Shown here in pieces: positions 32,504 through 41,153 of a stretch of DNA of 42,281 nucleotides. The first letter of the stretch is position 1, and each line of letters starts with the position of its first letter. The position numbers were made by a program, and so were the translations under genes. The notes below the pieces were generated by a model, which did not search any database, was not told where the DNA came from, and worked only from the letters and a program-made list of their open reading frames with translations. The DNA is from Halobiforma nitratireducens JCM 10879 (GTDB lineage Archaea > Halobacteriota > Halobacteria > Halobacteriales > Natrialbaceae). The DNA is taken from the NCBI RefSeq assembly GCF_000337895.1, contig NZ_AOMA01000089.1, positions 1 to 42,281 of the forward strand, written 5' to 3'.

Positions 32504-34176
32504 AGACGGTCGTTATCGGACTCGACGCGCTCGATTTTCGCTATCTGAACGAATTCGCCGACGCGACGCCGAACCTCCAGCGACTACGAGAACGCGGTCA
32601 CGAGGCGCGTCTCGAGTCGACACACCCCCCGTGGACGGGCAGTGCCTGGCCATCGATGTACACCGGCACCGACCCGAGCCACCACGGCGTCTACGGCTTT
32701 TTCGCCTACGACGGCTACCCCGACGACGCACGACTCGTCTCCCGAACCGACGTCGACGCGCCGACGCTCTGGGACTACCTCTCCAGCGACGGCGACCGCT
32801 CGGTCGTGCTGAACGTCCCGGTGACTCATCCTGCAGACCGGATCGAGGGGACGCTCGTGCCGGGCTATCTCGCTGTCGAGGACGAGCCGGGTCACCCGGC
32901 GGGCATTCGTGACGAGCTCTCGGACGCGATCGGCGAGGAGTACAGTATCTACTCGCGCGCCGAAGTCAGCGACGACAGCGCGGAGAAGTTCGACGGCTAC
33001 CTCGAGTTGATCGACCAGCGGCGGCGTGCGGCCGTGGAGCTTCTCACCCGAGAAGAGTGGGAACTGGCGGTGGTACAGGTTCAGAAGACCGACGCCGTCT
33101 TCCACAATTTCGAGCGCGACGAGCGATTCCGGCGGATTTACCGGGCCGCCGACCGGTTGGTCGGTGACGTCCTCGAGGCGGTCGACGACGAGATCAACGT
33201 CGTCGTCTGTTCCGATCACGGGATCGGACCGGTCACCGGCTACAACGTCCACGTCAACGAAGTGCTCCGGGAGCACGGGTTCGTAGAGACGACCGACGAG
33301 ACGGATCGACCGACCATCGGGACCGAGAAGGCATCGCTCGTAGCGGGCGACGGCAGCGGCGGAGCTGAATCTTCCTCGAGCCCTGCCGACGACACAGCCG
33401 ACGCCGACGGTACCGCCACCGACCTACTCGAGAACACCGTCCGTATGGGTCAGCGACTCGCCGCCCGCGTCGGCGTCGAACCCGCGGACGTCTACGCGGC
33501 CGCGGAACGGGTCGGCCTCGAGTCGACGCTACTCCGGCTCGCACCGGATGCCGTCAAATCCGCCGCCACCGAGAGCGTCGACTGGCGCAACTCTCGGGCC
33601 TACTGTGCCGACGGGACCCGAATGGGCGTCCGGATCAACCTCGCCGGCCGGGAACCCAACGGGGTCGTCCCCCAGTCGGCATACGAGTCGACGCGGGACG
33701 ACCTCGTCGGGATTCTCTCCGACCTCGAGACCCCCGACGGCGAGCCCGTCTTCGAGTACGTCTGCCGGCGAGAGCAGTTGTACGACGGCCCACACGTCGA
33801 GCGGGCCCCCGACATCTGTTTCCTGCCGACCGACATGAACCACCTCGTCTCGAGTTCGCTCTACGGACGGCGGTTCGTGAGCGTCGACGCCCACAATCAC
33901 AAGCTCGACGGCGCGTTCATCGGTGCTGGACCCGGCTTCGCCGACGGCGACGCAGCGCCCGACCGCTTCTCGCTGAGCGATGTCGCCCCGATCACGATGG
34001 GACTGCTCGGGCGTCCCGTTCCCGCGACGATGACCGGCACCGTTCCCGGCGGATTGCTCGGGCACGATGTCCGCCGCCGCGACTACGGTGACGTTTCCCA
34101 CGGTCGTACCGTCGCCGATCCGACCGCCGACGACGGCGAGGTGACCGAACGACTCGAGGACCTCGGCTACCTCTGA
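32500..34176 (+). CDS. AlkP-superfamily phosphohydrolase, paralogue 2, coupled to a flippase
   Basis: 558 residues from ATG 32500. Catalytic layout as in the other copies: Asp9 (VIGLDALD), nucleophile candidate Thr46 in PPWTGSAWPSMYTG, Asp/His in KTDAVFHNF, SDHGIG, and a late His in DAHNHKLDG. An acidic Ser/Asp insert lies near residues 275-310. It has no signal peptide. The C-terminus RLEDLGYL is shared with paralogue 1. It overlaps the small ORF upstream by 4 nt and the flippase by 1 nt (TGATG), which ties it to handling of a lipid-linked or nucleotide-linked glycan precursor. The whole unit is enclosed by inverted repeats. Confidence 0.87.
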   Translation: MKTVVIGLDALDFRYLNEFADATPNLQRLRERGHEARLESTHPPWTGSAWPSMYTGTDPSHHGVYGFFAYDGYPDDARLVSRTDVDAPTLWDYLSSDGDRSVVLNVPVTHPADRIEGTLVPGYLAVEDEPGHPAGIRDELSDAIGEEYSIYSRAEVSDDSAEKFDGYLELIDQRRRAAVELLTREEWELAVVQVQKTDAVFHNFERDERFRRIYRAADRLVGDVLEAVDDEINVVVCSDHGIGPVTGYNVHVNEVLREHGFVETTDETDRPTIGTEKASLVAGDGSGGAESSSSPADDTADADGTATDLLENTVRMGQRLAARVGVEPADVYAAAERVGLESTLLRLAPDAVKSAATESVDWRNSRAYCADGTRMGVRINLAGREPNGVVPQSAYESTRDDLVGILSDLETPDGEPVFEYVCRREQLYDGPHVERAPDICFLPTDMNHLVSSSLYGRRFVSVDAHNHKLDGAFIGAGPGFADGDAAPDRFSLSDVAPITMGLLGRPVPATMTGTVPGGLLGHDVRRRDYGDVSHGRTVADPTADDGEVTERLEDLGYL

Positions 34177-35738
34177 TGGCCGACCAGGCGCGTGAACTCT
34201 CCGCGTTGCTCTCGAGTGCGGCGATCGTGATGGTTGGCGGGATCGTCGGCTCCGCCGCGCAGTTAGCGGAGCGAGTCGTGATCGGCCGGCTGCTCTCGCC
34301 GGACGCCTACGGCGAGGTCAGCGTCGGCCTCGCGCTGTTGACCGTCTCGGTGACGGTCGCGCTCGCTGGGTGTACCCAGGGCGTCTCCCGGTTCATTCCG
34401 CGGTACGATGCGACCGAGGACAGGCGTGGCGTCTGGATAAGCGGGTTGCTCGTCGCGATGCCGCTTTCGTTCGCGATCGCGACGGGGATGTTCCACTTCG
34501 CGGAGTCGATCGCGAGCCACCTGTTCGAGACGGCCGAGGCGGTGACGTTCGTCCGGTTGCTCGCCGTCGCGCTACCGTTCGTCGCCGCCTTCCGGATCGC
34601 CGTCGCGGGTATCCGTGGTTACGAGAACACCGTCTACCGGACGATCGCTCGCGATCTGCTCGATCCGGGACTACGGATCGGACTGATCGCCGCCCTGTTG
34701 CTCGCCGGCGTCGGCATCGTCGCCGCAGGGATTGCGTACCTCCTGGCGGCCGTTATTACCCTGCTCGTCGCCCACTACTTTCTGGCCCGGCTCATGCCGT
34801 TAGTCGGCGAGTTCCGAACGCACGTTCCCGAACTCCTCCGATTTTCCGCGCCGCTCGTCGTTTCGACCGTGGTGAGCATCCTGCTTACCCGCACCGATAC
34901 GCTGATGCTTGGATACTTCCGGACATCCTACGAAGTCGGTATGTACGACGCGGCGTACCCGCTCGCGGGCGGGTTGCTCGTCGTTCTCTCGGCCTTTGGC
35001 TTTCTCTATCTCCCGATCGCGTCGCGTCTCGACGCCGAGGGCGAACGCGATGCCGTCGACGATATCTACGCGACGACGACGAAGTGGGTCTACGTCGTTA
35101 CGTTCCCCGCGTTCCTGTTACTCGTCGTCTTCCCGGAAGACGTGATCGCGCTCGTCTTCGGCCCCGATTACGCCGAAGCAGCCCGAGTGTTGCCGTTGCT
35201 CGCGGTCGGCTTCTTCCTCAGCGCCGCCGCCGGCCGCGACCGAGAGACACTCTCGGCACTCGGTGCGACGACCTGGATCGCCATCGGCAATGCGACCGCA
35301 CTCGTCCTCAATATCGCGGTCAACCTCGTTCTCATCCCACAGTACGGGTTCGTCGGTGCGAGCATCGCGTCGGTCACCTCGCTCGTAACTCTCCATCTCA
35401 TCATTTGCGGATTCTTGGCGGCCAAGTACGGCATCACTCCGTTCTCACCGTCGGCCTCGCGCTGTTACGTCTCGCTTCCGGTCGTCTTGCTCCCCCTCGG
35501 GGTCGCCGCCTCGAGCGTCGTCACGATCTCTCTCGTCACGCTGGTTCCATTCCTCGTGGTGGCCGGGCTCGCCTCACTGGTCATCGTCGCGGTCGCCGGC
35601 GGTCTCGAGGCCAACGACATCGTCGTCCTCGATCTCCTCGAGGATACGACCGGGATCGATGTCCCAGTGGTCCGTCGCTGGATTCCCGAGAGGAAGACGG
35701 AGGCGGGCGAGATCGGCGACTCGAAGTCCCCGAACTGA
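34176..35738 (+). CDS. Wzx/RfbX-type polysaccharide flippase (MATE-like oligosaccharide exporter)
   Basis: 520 residues with about 14 membrane helices, the expected size. Family features: N-terminal SSAAIVMVGGIVGSAAQLAE, then RVVIGRLLSPDAYGEVSVGL; GCTQGVSRFIPRYDATEDRR; ILLTRTDTLMLGYFRTSYEV; and VTFPAFLLLVVFPEDVIALV, then FGPDYAEAA. Such proteins move lipid-linked sugar repeats to the outer face of the membrane for surface polysaccharide or S-layer glycan. The start ATG shares one base with the phosphohydrolase stop. It is the last gene inside the inverted repeats. Confidence 0.9.
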   Translation: MADQARELSALLSSAAIVMVGGIVGSAAQLAERVVIGRLLSPDAYGEVSVGLALLTVSVTVALAGCTQGVSRFIPRYDATEDRRGVWISGLLVAMPLSFAIATGMFHFAESIASHLFETAEAVTFVRLLAVALPFVAAFRIAVAGIRGYENTVYRTIARDLLDPGLRIGLIAALLLAGVGIVAAGIAYLLAAVITLLVAHYFLARLMPLVGEFRTHVPELLRFSAPLVVSTVVSILLTRTDTLMLGYFRTSYEVGMYDAAYPLAGGLLVVLSAFGFLYLPIASRLDAEGERDAVDDIYATTTKWVYVVTFPAFLLLVVFPEDVIALVFGPDYAEAARVLPLLAVGFFLSAAAGRDRETLSALGATTWIAIGNATALVLNIAVNLVLIPQYGFVGASIASVTSLVTLHLIICGFLAAKYGITPFSPSASRCYVSLPVVLLPLGVAASSVVTISLVTLVPFLVVAGLASLVIVAVAGGLEANDIVVLDLLEDTTGIDVPVVRRWIPERKTEAGEIGDSKSPN

Positions 35739-35949
35739 TACGGATCGGTGTGACGATTTACCGGTGCAACCGTTTCGAGTCGCGATTGTAGCGGAACTGA
35801 CGATAGTAAACCGTATGAGGCCGTCTTCGCGTCGGTTCCTGCTGGCCAACCGAACGACCGCCGATGGTCGGTACGGGAAGCCACTTCGAAGCCGGGTTTC
35901 GTCTCGGTCCGAACTGCTCGGACGCGCTGGTACTGTCCCTCGATAGCAC

Positions 35950-36032
35950 TATAGTAACAACTGCAACGGTTTGCACACTGATCGCCGCTCCGTCTGGCAA
36001 GCACGGACGCTGACTGCAGAGGCTACGATAGG
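35950..36032 (-). repeat. Inverted repeat, right copy, flanking the phosphohydrolase-flippase cassette
   Basis: 83 bp, the reverse complement partner of 32147-32232. The core 35950-35998 is 45/49 identical to 32184-32232; the four differences are all transitions. It lies about 210 nt after the flippase stop and 175 nt before the beta-helix gene. Confidence 0.85.
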
Positions 36033-36175
36033 GTGGGACGCTCCAGCTCGGTCGCTGTCGGTGGCCCGTTCTCTCCTTCCTGAAAGTAACTTCGACACTA
36101 CAGTCACTATTACCTGAACAAACACTCACGAATACAATTATATACGCGAAACACAGACACTCAGGAAGGGAAAAC

Positions 36176-36181
36176 TTATAA
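36176..36181 (+). promoter_or_regulatory. TATA box of the beta-helix gene
   Basis: TTATAA within CTTATAAAG, centred 28-29 nt before ATG 36207, in a strongly AT-rich 80-bp stretch. Suggests a strong leaderless promoter. Confidence 0.65.
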
Positions 36182-36206
36182 AGTTATAATTCAGTAAATC
36201 GGACGC

Positions 36207-37913
36207 ATGGCACGCGATCCGACGGAACTGGATGACGACGAACCACACGGAACAGACCCTGGAACGACCGATAACGGGGGTAACGACCCCCTACTCGGCC
36301 GACGATCCTACCTGACGATGGCCGGCACGGCCGCGGCGACGACGGTCGCCGCGGTGGGCTCGGCCGCAGCCAGCAGTGATTACGACGTGGTCGAAGTCCC
36401 CGCCGGGGGCACCCACAGTATCCGGCTCAACGACGGCGACACGTTAGAGAACGTCCTGATCGATATCTCGGCACGCGGCGCGGAGTACAACATCCACGCC
36501 GTCGGCAACGACATTACGATCCGGAACGTCGGTGTTCGTGGCCAGTGGGACAACACGAGCCAGACCTCGCCGCTGATCATGGCCGTCCCCGATCCGAATA
36601 GCACGTCTCGTATCGAGAACGTCTACCTGGGCGACGGCGCTCGCGGGAACACCTATCCTAACGGACCGACCGGAATCTTCGTGGCGGCACTGCATGCTGG
36701 CACGATCGAGATCGACAGCGTGAACATTCAGGACATGCCCGACAACGCGGTGTACGCTTCTTCCCCAGGCAACCCGCCACGTCACCCGAACACGGGTAAC
36801 GACGGCGTCGTCCGAATCACGAACTCATACGCGGCCGACTGTAACGCCGGCGGGTTCCGAATCGGGACCGACGGCTCCTCGGTCGAAAACTGCGTGATGG
36901 TCAACAACGACCGCAACTTCTGGGGCTACTTCAACGAAACCGATGTCCGCGACTCCGACATGTCCGGCGGTCGCATCCACGACGTTCGCGCCGGCGCTCG
37001 AGCCTGGAACACCTCCTCGACCGTCCGACTCGAGAACTGCCGATTCGAGACGACGAACACGGCAACTCGAAACGATCGTATCGTCGGTAGCTCCCAAGGG
37101 ACCCCGCGAACGGAACCGCCGGAATCCGCGCCTCGGTCGCCCGAAGAGGCCGCGGCCGGTGAGTCGGGAGACGGTGACCCGAACCCGCCGTCGGAACCCG
37201 ACGAGGGTGACGACGGTGACGACGAACCCGAAGAAGAACCGGACGACGGTGACGACGACCCAACGATCGAAGACGCCTGGGAAGACGACGGCGCTACCCA
37301 CCTCGTTCTCGAGGGGGGCTCCGGGGGCGTCTCCGAGTACGAGTTCGTCGGTCGCGGCGATGCGGAACCCGGCGACGACGCCAACACGAATTCCGACGAT
37401 CCGTATCGGGATACAGTAACGCGTGACGGCGACGAGTTCGTCATCGAGGGCTACCTCGGCGGCTACCGCGACGACTTCTACGTCGACGGCCGCATCGACA
37501 GCGTGTCGGCCGACTCGGACGTGACGGCGATCGTCAACGGCTACGAGTTCGATCCCGCCGACCTCGAGGGCGTCGGCTCGTGGGACGGTGGCGAGGACGA
37601 ACCGGAAGACGACGAAGACCAGAACGAAAACGAAGACGGAGACGACGACTCGTCCGGTGACCTCCCGCACGTCCTGCTGTTCGATGGGACCGAAGCCAGC
37701 GGCCCGACCACCTACTCGTTCACGATCGACGGGACCGTCGAGCCCGCCGAGTACATGGGCGCGACGATCGACGACGAAACCGAGATCGAGGGGACGACGG
37801 TCCGCGGGATCGTCGCCAACTGGCGCGACGCCTACCGCTTCGACGGCGACATCACCGACTTCCGACTGGTCGGTGACGCCGAAGTCCACCTCGAGTACGA
37901 CGTCGACGACTGA
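36207..37913 (+). CDS. Secreted right-handed beta-helix protein with duplicated C-terminal domain
   Basis: 568 residues. A Tat signal is visible: Arg32-Arg33 in GRRSYLTMAG followed by an Ala-rich core, with cleavage near residue 56. Residues 60-290 form a parallel beta-helix of the pectate-lyase-like kind (ENVLIDISARGAEYNIHAVG, RIENVYLGDGARGN, VRITNSYAADCNAGGFRIGT). Two related C-terminal domains follow, at about 364-460 and 484-568, separated by acidic linkers; both have the pattern strand-Gly-x-x-YxF(x)nG, then R-D-x-(Y/F)-x-x-D-G-x-I. It is probably a surface glycan-binding or -cleaving protein; no catalytic residues could be assigned. Confidence 0.85.
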   Translation: MARDPTELDDDEPHGTDPGTTDNGGNDPLLGRRSYLTMAGTAAATTVAAVGSAAASSDYDVVEVPAGGTHSIRLNDGDTLENVLIDISARGAEYNIHAVGNDITIRNVGVRGQWDNTSQTSPLIMAVPDPNSTSRIENVYLGDGARGNTYPNGPTGIFVAALHAGTIEIDSVNIQDMPDNAVYASSPGNPPRHPNTGNDGVVRITNSYAADCNAGGFRIGTDGSSVENCVMVNNDRNFWGYFNETDVRDSDMSGGRIHDVRAGARAWNTSSTVRLENCRFETTNTATRNDRIVGSSQGTPRTEPPESAPRSPEEAAAGESGDGDPNPPSEPDEGDDGDDEPEEEPDDGDDDPTIEDAWEDDGATHLVLEGGSGGVSEYEFVGRGDAEPGDDANTNSDDPYRDTVTRDGDEFVIEGYLGGYRDDFYVDGRIDSVSADSDVTAIVNGYEFDPADLEGVGSWDGGEDEPEDDEDQNENEDGDDDSSGDLPHVLLFDGTEASGPTTYSFTIDGTVEPAEYMGATIDDETEIEGTTVRGIVANWRDAYRFDGDITDFRLVGDAEVHLEYDVDD

Positions 37914-37961
37914 CACCGCTGGTTCGGATCACTCTCCGTTGCTCTTTTCGACGGTCTCCGG

Positions 37962-39236
37962 TCAGAGTTGCCCGTTGTAGTGGTTGTACGCCTCCCGCAT
38001 ATCCCACAGGAACGGACGCACGTCGTCGACGCTCGCACAGTCGAACCGCGGGTGTTCGACCATCGAACGGGCGATCTCGGCGACCGCAGACGTGAACGAC
38101 GGCTTCTCGGCGAGGTCCACGTCCTCGGACAGGATCGACCGCAGGTAGAGAAGCTCCCCCCGCAGGAGGTGTCCGGCCATCCCCGCCTCGTAGGCGTGTT
38201 CGATCCGGTCACGGTCGCCGTTTGCCAGCTGCCAGTAGTAGTACGGGAAGTCCGCGCCCGCCTGTACCGAAAACGGTAGCGACGACCAGAACCGCGGGTT
38301 GATCTCCATCAGTTTGAACTCGCCCGTCTCGTCGTCCCGCAGGAACTCGACCATCGCAAGCCCGTGCCACTCGAGGTGATCGAGCAGGTCACGGCCCGCT
38401 TCCTCGAGGGCCGGGATGCGAACCGATTCGCGGAACGAACTCGCGCCACCGGCGTAGCTGTACCCCCGTAGCTGTCGGTGCTGGAAGGTCGCGACCGGCT
38501 CTCCGTGATCGTACAGCGCGAAGAAGCCGTACTCCTCGGTCGTCGGGACGTACTCCTGGAGCAACGGGACGTGATCCATCTCGCGTCTGAGCCGATCGAT
38601 GTCGGGCTCGCTCCCCCGTGGGAGATACTCGGTCTTGGGCGGGTCGAGGAACTCGGCAGGGGTGTACCGATCGACGTACTCGTCGACGAGGATCGAGTAC
38701 CGCGCCTTGACGATCCACTTGCGGTTCCAGTCCCAGTCCGGGCCGCTCGAGTCGAGCAGCGCAGTTTCGGGAACGGGAACCCCGGCCGCCTCTGCTGCGT
38801 CGAACAGTCGCACCCGGTCCTGTGTGGCTGCAAGCGTCTCGAGATCGGGCCACGGCGTACTTACGTACTGGTCGAACTCGTCTTTGTACTTCGCGAGGAC
38901 GTAGACGTCGACGTCTCGGACGGGGATTATCGTTTTCAAGTCGGGTCGCATCGCGACCGACAACAGCGCGTCCTTGTAGGCAAGCAGGTTCTCGTGTGGG
39001 GAAGGGACGGGGATAGACTCGTCGCAGTACTTCGAGCGGGTCGCGGGGATGCCGTCGCGATCCGCGAGCGCGATCGTTCGGACGTCGAGCCCCTCTTTCC
39101 GGCCGAACGACCGGAAGCACGCCAGCGTACTGGGTGCCGTGATCGCCGGCACCGCGACCGACGTCTCGGCCCACTCGTCGGTGACGGTCACCGACTCCGC
39201 GTCCGTCCCTCCCAGGCCGTCGTCGGCCCTAGCCAT
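37962..39236 (-). CDS. ATP-grasp carboxylate-amine ligase
   Basis: 424 residues from ATG 39236 (GTG 39245 is an in-frame alternative). ATP-grasp landmarks: PSTLACFRSFGRKEGLDVRT in the pre-ATP domain, WIVKARYSILVDEY with the ATP-binding Lys, PLLQEYVPTTEEYGFFALYD, AMVEFLRDDETGEFKLMEIN followed by P-R-F-W with the Mg-binding Glu and Asn. Such enzymes join a carboxylate to an amine through an acyl-phosphate. In surface-glycan loci they may add amino acids to sugars. It is convergent with the beta-helix gene, 48 nt away. Confidence 0.85.
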   Translation of the reverse strand: MARADDGLGGTDAESVTVTDEWAETSVAVPAITAPSTLACFRSFGRKEGLDVRTIALADRDGIPATRSKYCDESIPVPSPHENLLAYKDALLSVAMRPDLKTIIPVRDVDVYVLAKYKDEFDQYVSTPWPDLETLAATQDRVRLFDAAEAAGVPVPETALLDSSGPDWDWNRKWIVKARYSILVDEYVDRYTPAEFLDPPKTEYLPRGSEPDIDRLRREMDHVPLLQEYVPTTEEYGFFALYDHGEPVATFQHRQLRGYSYAGGASSFRESVRIPALEEAGRDLLDHLEWHGLAMVEFLRDDETGEFKLMEINPRFWSSLPFSVQAGADFPYYYWQLANGDRDRIEHAYEAGMAGHLLRGELLYLRSILSEDVDLAEKPSFTSAVAEIARSMVEHPRFDCASVDDVRPFLWDMREAYNHYNGQL

Positions 39237-39411
39237 CGAGACCACCCGCCATCGGGGCCTTCGACTGGCAGAAATCCCCCTCGAGGATCGATCCGAGCCG
39301 GCAGTGTCCGATGGCCATCTCGCCGGTCCGCTCGATCAGTCTGTCGCCCCGGCCGTGACGGTCCGGTCCCTCCGCTCGAGGCCGTCGAAATCCCGCATCA
39401 CCGTCGATCAT
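39229..39411 (-). CDS. Possible 60-residue ORF upstream of the ATP-grasp gene
   Basis: ATG 39411 to a TAG at 39231-39229, overlapping the ATP-grasp start by 8 nt. The peptide (MIDGDAGFRRPRAEGPDRHG...) is basic, with Cys in GHCRLG and DFCQSK. The overlap is suggestive, but composition and third-base pattern are not like the neighbours and no homology is recognised. Confidence 0.22.
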   Translation of the reverse strand: MIDGDAGFRRPRAEGPDRHGRGDRLIERTGEMAIGHCRLGSILEGDFCQSKAPMAGGLDG

Positions 39412-39540
39412 GCTCACCAGTATCGGATTCTGAACGTTAGTTAACAACCGGATACCGCCTCGTGGCGGCCGGATCGGCGGCCCGGTTCCCGTTCCGGCAC
39501 TCCGTCACGGTTTCCGGTGTCGCTCGGTAGGAGTCCCATA

Positions 39541-39780
39541 CCTGTTCTCCCGGGCGTAACCGTAGACATATAGCCCGTTGCATGTGCAAAATTAGTTGAT
39601 GCTTGGTACCCGGATGTGGGCATTAGTAGCCAACCCTGTTCAGAGAAACCTGCAACATCATCTGGTTTTTGGCCCTAATTTCGAAAGCGTGCAACAGGGT
39701 AACATACTTAAGAATTCTATTTCGGTAACACGAGATAGCACCCCGCGCCCGACTGGAACGAGCGCACGCAGGAGACACCG
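39541..39780. other. AT-rich island with inverted repeats upstream of the deacetylase
   Basis: Within the 39412-39878 gap, this 240-bp stretch is much more AT-rich than the rest. It holds a palindrome TTGCA-TG-TGCAA (39578-39589), an inverted pair ACCCTGTT/AACAGGGT (39633-39640 and 39693-39700), several TGCAAC units, and TATA-like CTTAAGAATT at about 39708. A 36-codon frame (39781-39891) overlaps the deacetylase start but is Arg-rich and unconvincing. It could be a regulatory region or the scar of a mobile element. Confidence 0.5.
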
Positions 39781-39878
39781 ATGATTTCGAACACGAACCG
39801 AGCCGTGACGGCGGTCCGACGACGACCAGCCGCGGGAGCCGTCCGGTCAGTTCGACGAGAGCGACGAGGGACGCCGAA

Positions 39879-40952
39879 ATGGGTCGGGTAGTGATCTCGA
39901 TCGACGCCGAGCTCGCCTGGGGGTTCCACGATCTCGAGAACCCGCCTCAACGACGGATAGACGGTGCCCGTCGCGGCTGGCGTCGGCTACTCGAGTGGCT
40001 CGACGCGTACGACGTTCCCGCGACCTGGGGAGTCGTCGGCCACCTCTTTCTCGAGGACTGCGACGGCTGCCACCTGAACCATCCCGCGGCCGACTGTGGC
40101 TGGTTCGATCGCGATCCGGGCGGTCCGGCGTCCGAGAACGCCCGCTGGTTCGGTCCGGGTCTGATCGACCGGATCGAGGACGCGACAGCCGACCACGAGA
40201 TCGCCTGCCACTCGTTTTCTCACGTCCTGTTCGACCGCGACGGGACCGACCGCGAGGTCGTCGAAGCGGAGCTCGAGGCCAGTCTCGCGGCCGCACGCGA
40301 GCGAGGGGTTTCCCTCGAGTCGTTCGTTTTTCCCCGCAACGTCGTCGGTCACCGAGATGTCCTGGCGGAGTACGACTTCCGCTGTTATCGCGGTACGGAA
40401 CCGAACCGGTGGTACGACTCGTGGCCGTGGGTCCGCCCCATCGGCAAGTTCGCAAGTTACTCCGCGGGGCGGTCGCCCCCGCCGCTGGTCGAGCCGACCG
40501 TCGACGATCGCGGGCTCGTCGACGTACCCGGCTCGCTGGGATTGTTCTCTTTCGAGGGGCCAGCCCGCACGCTCGTCGAACCGATCGCGGGCGATCCGGT
40601 TCTCCGAAAGGCGAAACGCGGGATCGACGCAGCAGTCGCGGCCGACGACGATGCGGTCTGTCACCTCTGGTTGCATCCCAACGAACTCACGAGCGCCCGC
40701 AACGTCCGTCGCCTCCGGCGCGTCCTCGAGTACCTCGACGAGTGCAGACGCGAAACGGAGCTGCGAGTCGAGACGATGGCAGCGGTCGCACGCGATGCAC
40801 TCGCGGAGACTGGAGATGCCGCCGCCGAGCGCTCCGTGGCGGACGACCGCCGGCTCGCTGTCGGCTCCGAGCGTGACCTCGACGCCGGCGTGGGACAGTC
40901 CGATCCGGGCGGCGACGACGAGCCGGTCGCTGCCGACGCGATCAATCGATAG
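39879..40952 (+). CDS. Polysaccharide deacetylase (NodB-like)
   Basis: 357 residues from ATG 39879. NodB motifs: Asp9 with Glu11 in VISIDAELAWG, zinc ligands His111 and His115 in CHSFSH, FPRN with Arg153, and a late His in VCHLWLHPNEL. The variant D-A-E in motif 1 is common in archaeal members. It probably removes acetyl groups from amino sugars of a surface or secreted polysaccharide. It has no signal peptide, so it may act inside on a lipid-linked precursor. The C-terminal 50 residues are acidic and look disordered. Confidence 0.87.
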   Translation: MGRVVISIDAELAWGFHDLENPPQRRIDGARRGWRRLLEWLDAYDVPATWGVVGHLFLEDCDGCHLNHPAADCGWFDRDPGGPASENARWFGPGLIDRIEDATADHEIACHSFSHVLFDRDGTDREVVEAELEASLAAARERGVSLESFVFPRNVVGHRDVLAEYDFRCYRGTEPNRWYDSWPWVRPIGKFASYSAGRSPPPLVEPTVDDRGLVDVPGSLGLFSFEGPARTLVEPIAGDPVLRKAKRGIDAAVAADDDAVCHLWLHPNELTSARNVRRLRRVLEYLDECRRETELRVETMAAVARDALAETGDAAAERSVADDRRLAVGSERDLDAGVGQSDPGGDDEPVAADAINR

Positions 40953-41153
40953 CCGCGACATCGACCTTGTCCTCGAGTCGCTCGGGACCCTGATCGAGCG
41001 CCGACTCCTCGAGTCCCCCTGTCGGAACGCTACCGAACGGCCACACAAACGAGCGTAGCACCCTCGTTCCTGACGGTTACTCCGTTACTGTGGCCGGTAA
41101 CCTCGGTCATAACAATCAGGGCTCTCGATGGGGTGCCGAACGAATCCACCTCT

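Larger units (their letters stand above)
35739..36206. other. Intergenic region with right inverted repeat and AT-rich promoter
   Basis: About 470 bp. 35739-35949 has no recognised feature. The right inverted repeat follows at 35950-36032. From 36085 the sequence becomes AT-rich (CACTATTACC, AATTATATACG, CTTATAAAG) and ends in the promoter of the beta-helix gene. Confidence 0.6.

Noticed and set aside
39229-39447. Longer form of the small ORF upstream of the ATP-grasp gene starting at a TTG
   Set aside because: The TTG start has no support; only the shorter ATG form was kept, at low confidence.
39781-39891. 36-codon Arg-rich frame overlapping the deacetylase start
   Set aside because: Composition is strongly basic, unlike the neighbours, and no promoter or Shine-Dalgarno site fits it.
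41077-41101. GGTTAC/GTAACC inverted pair before the third phosphohydrolase gene
   Set aside because: Arms are only 6 bp and the position relative to the start codon is not informative.
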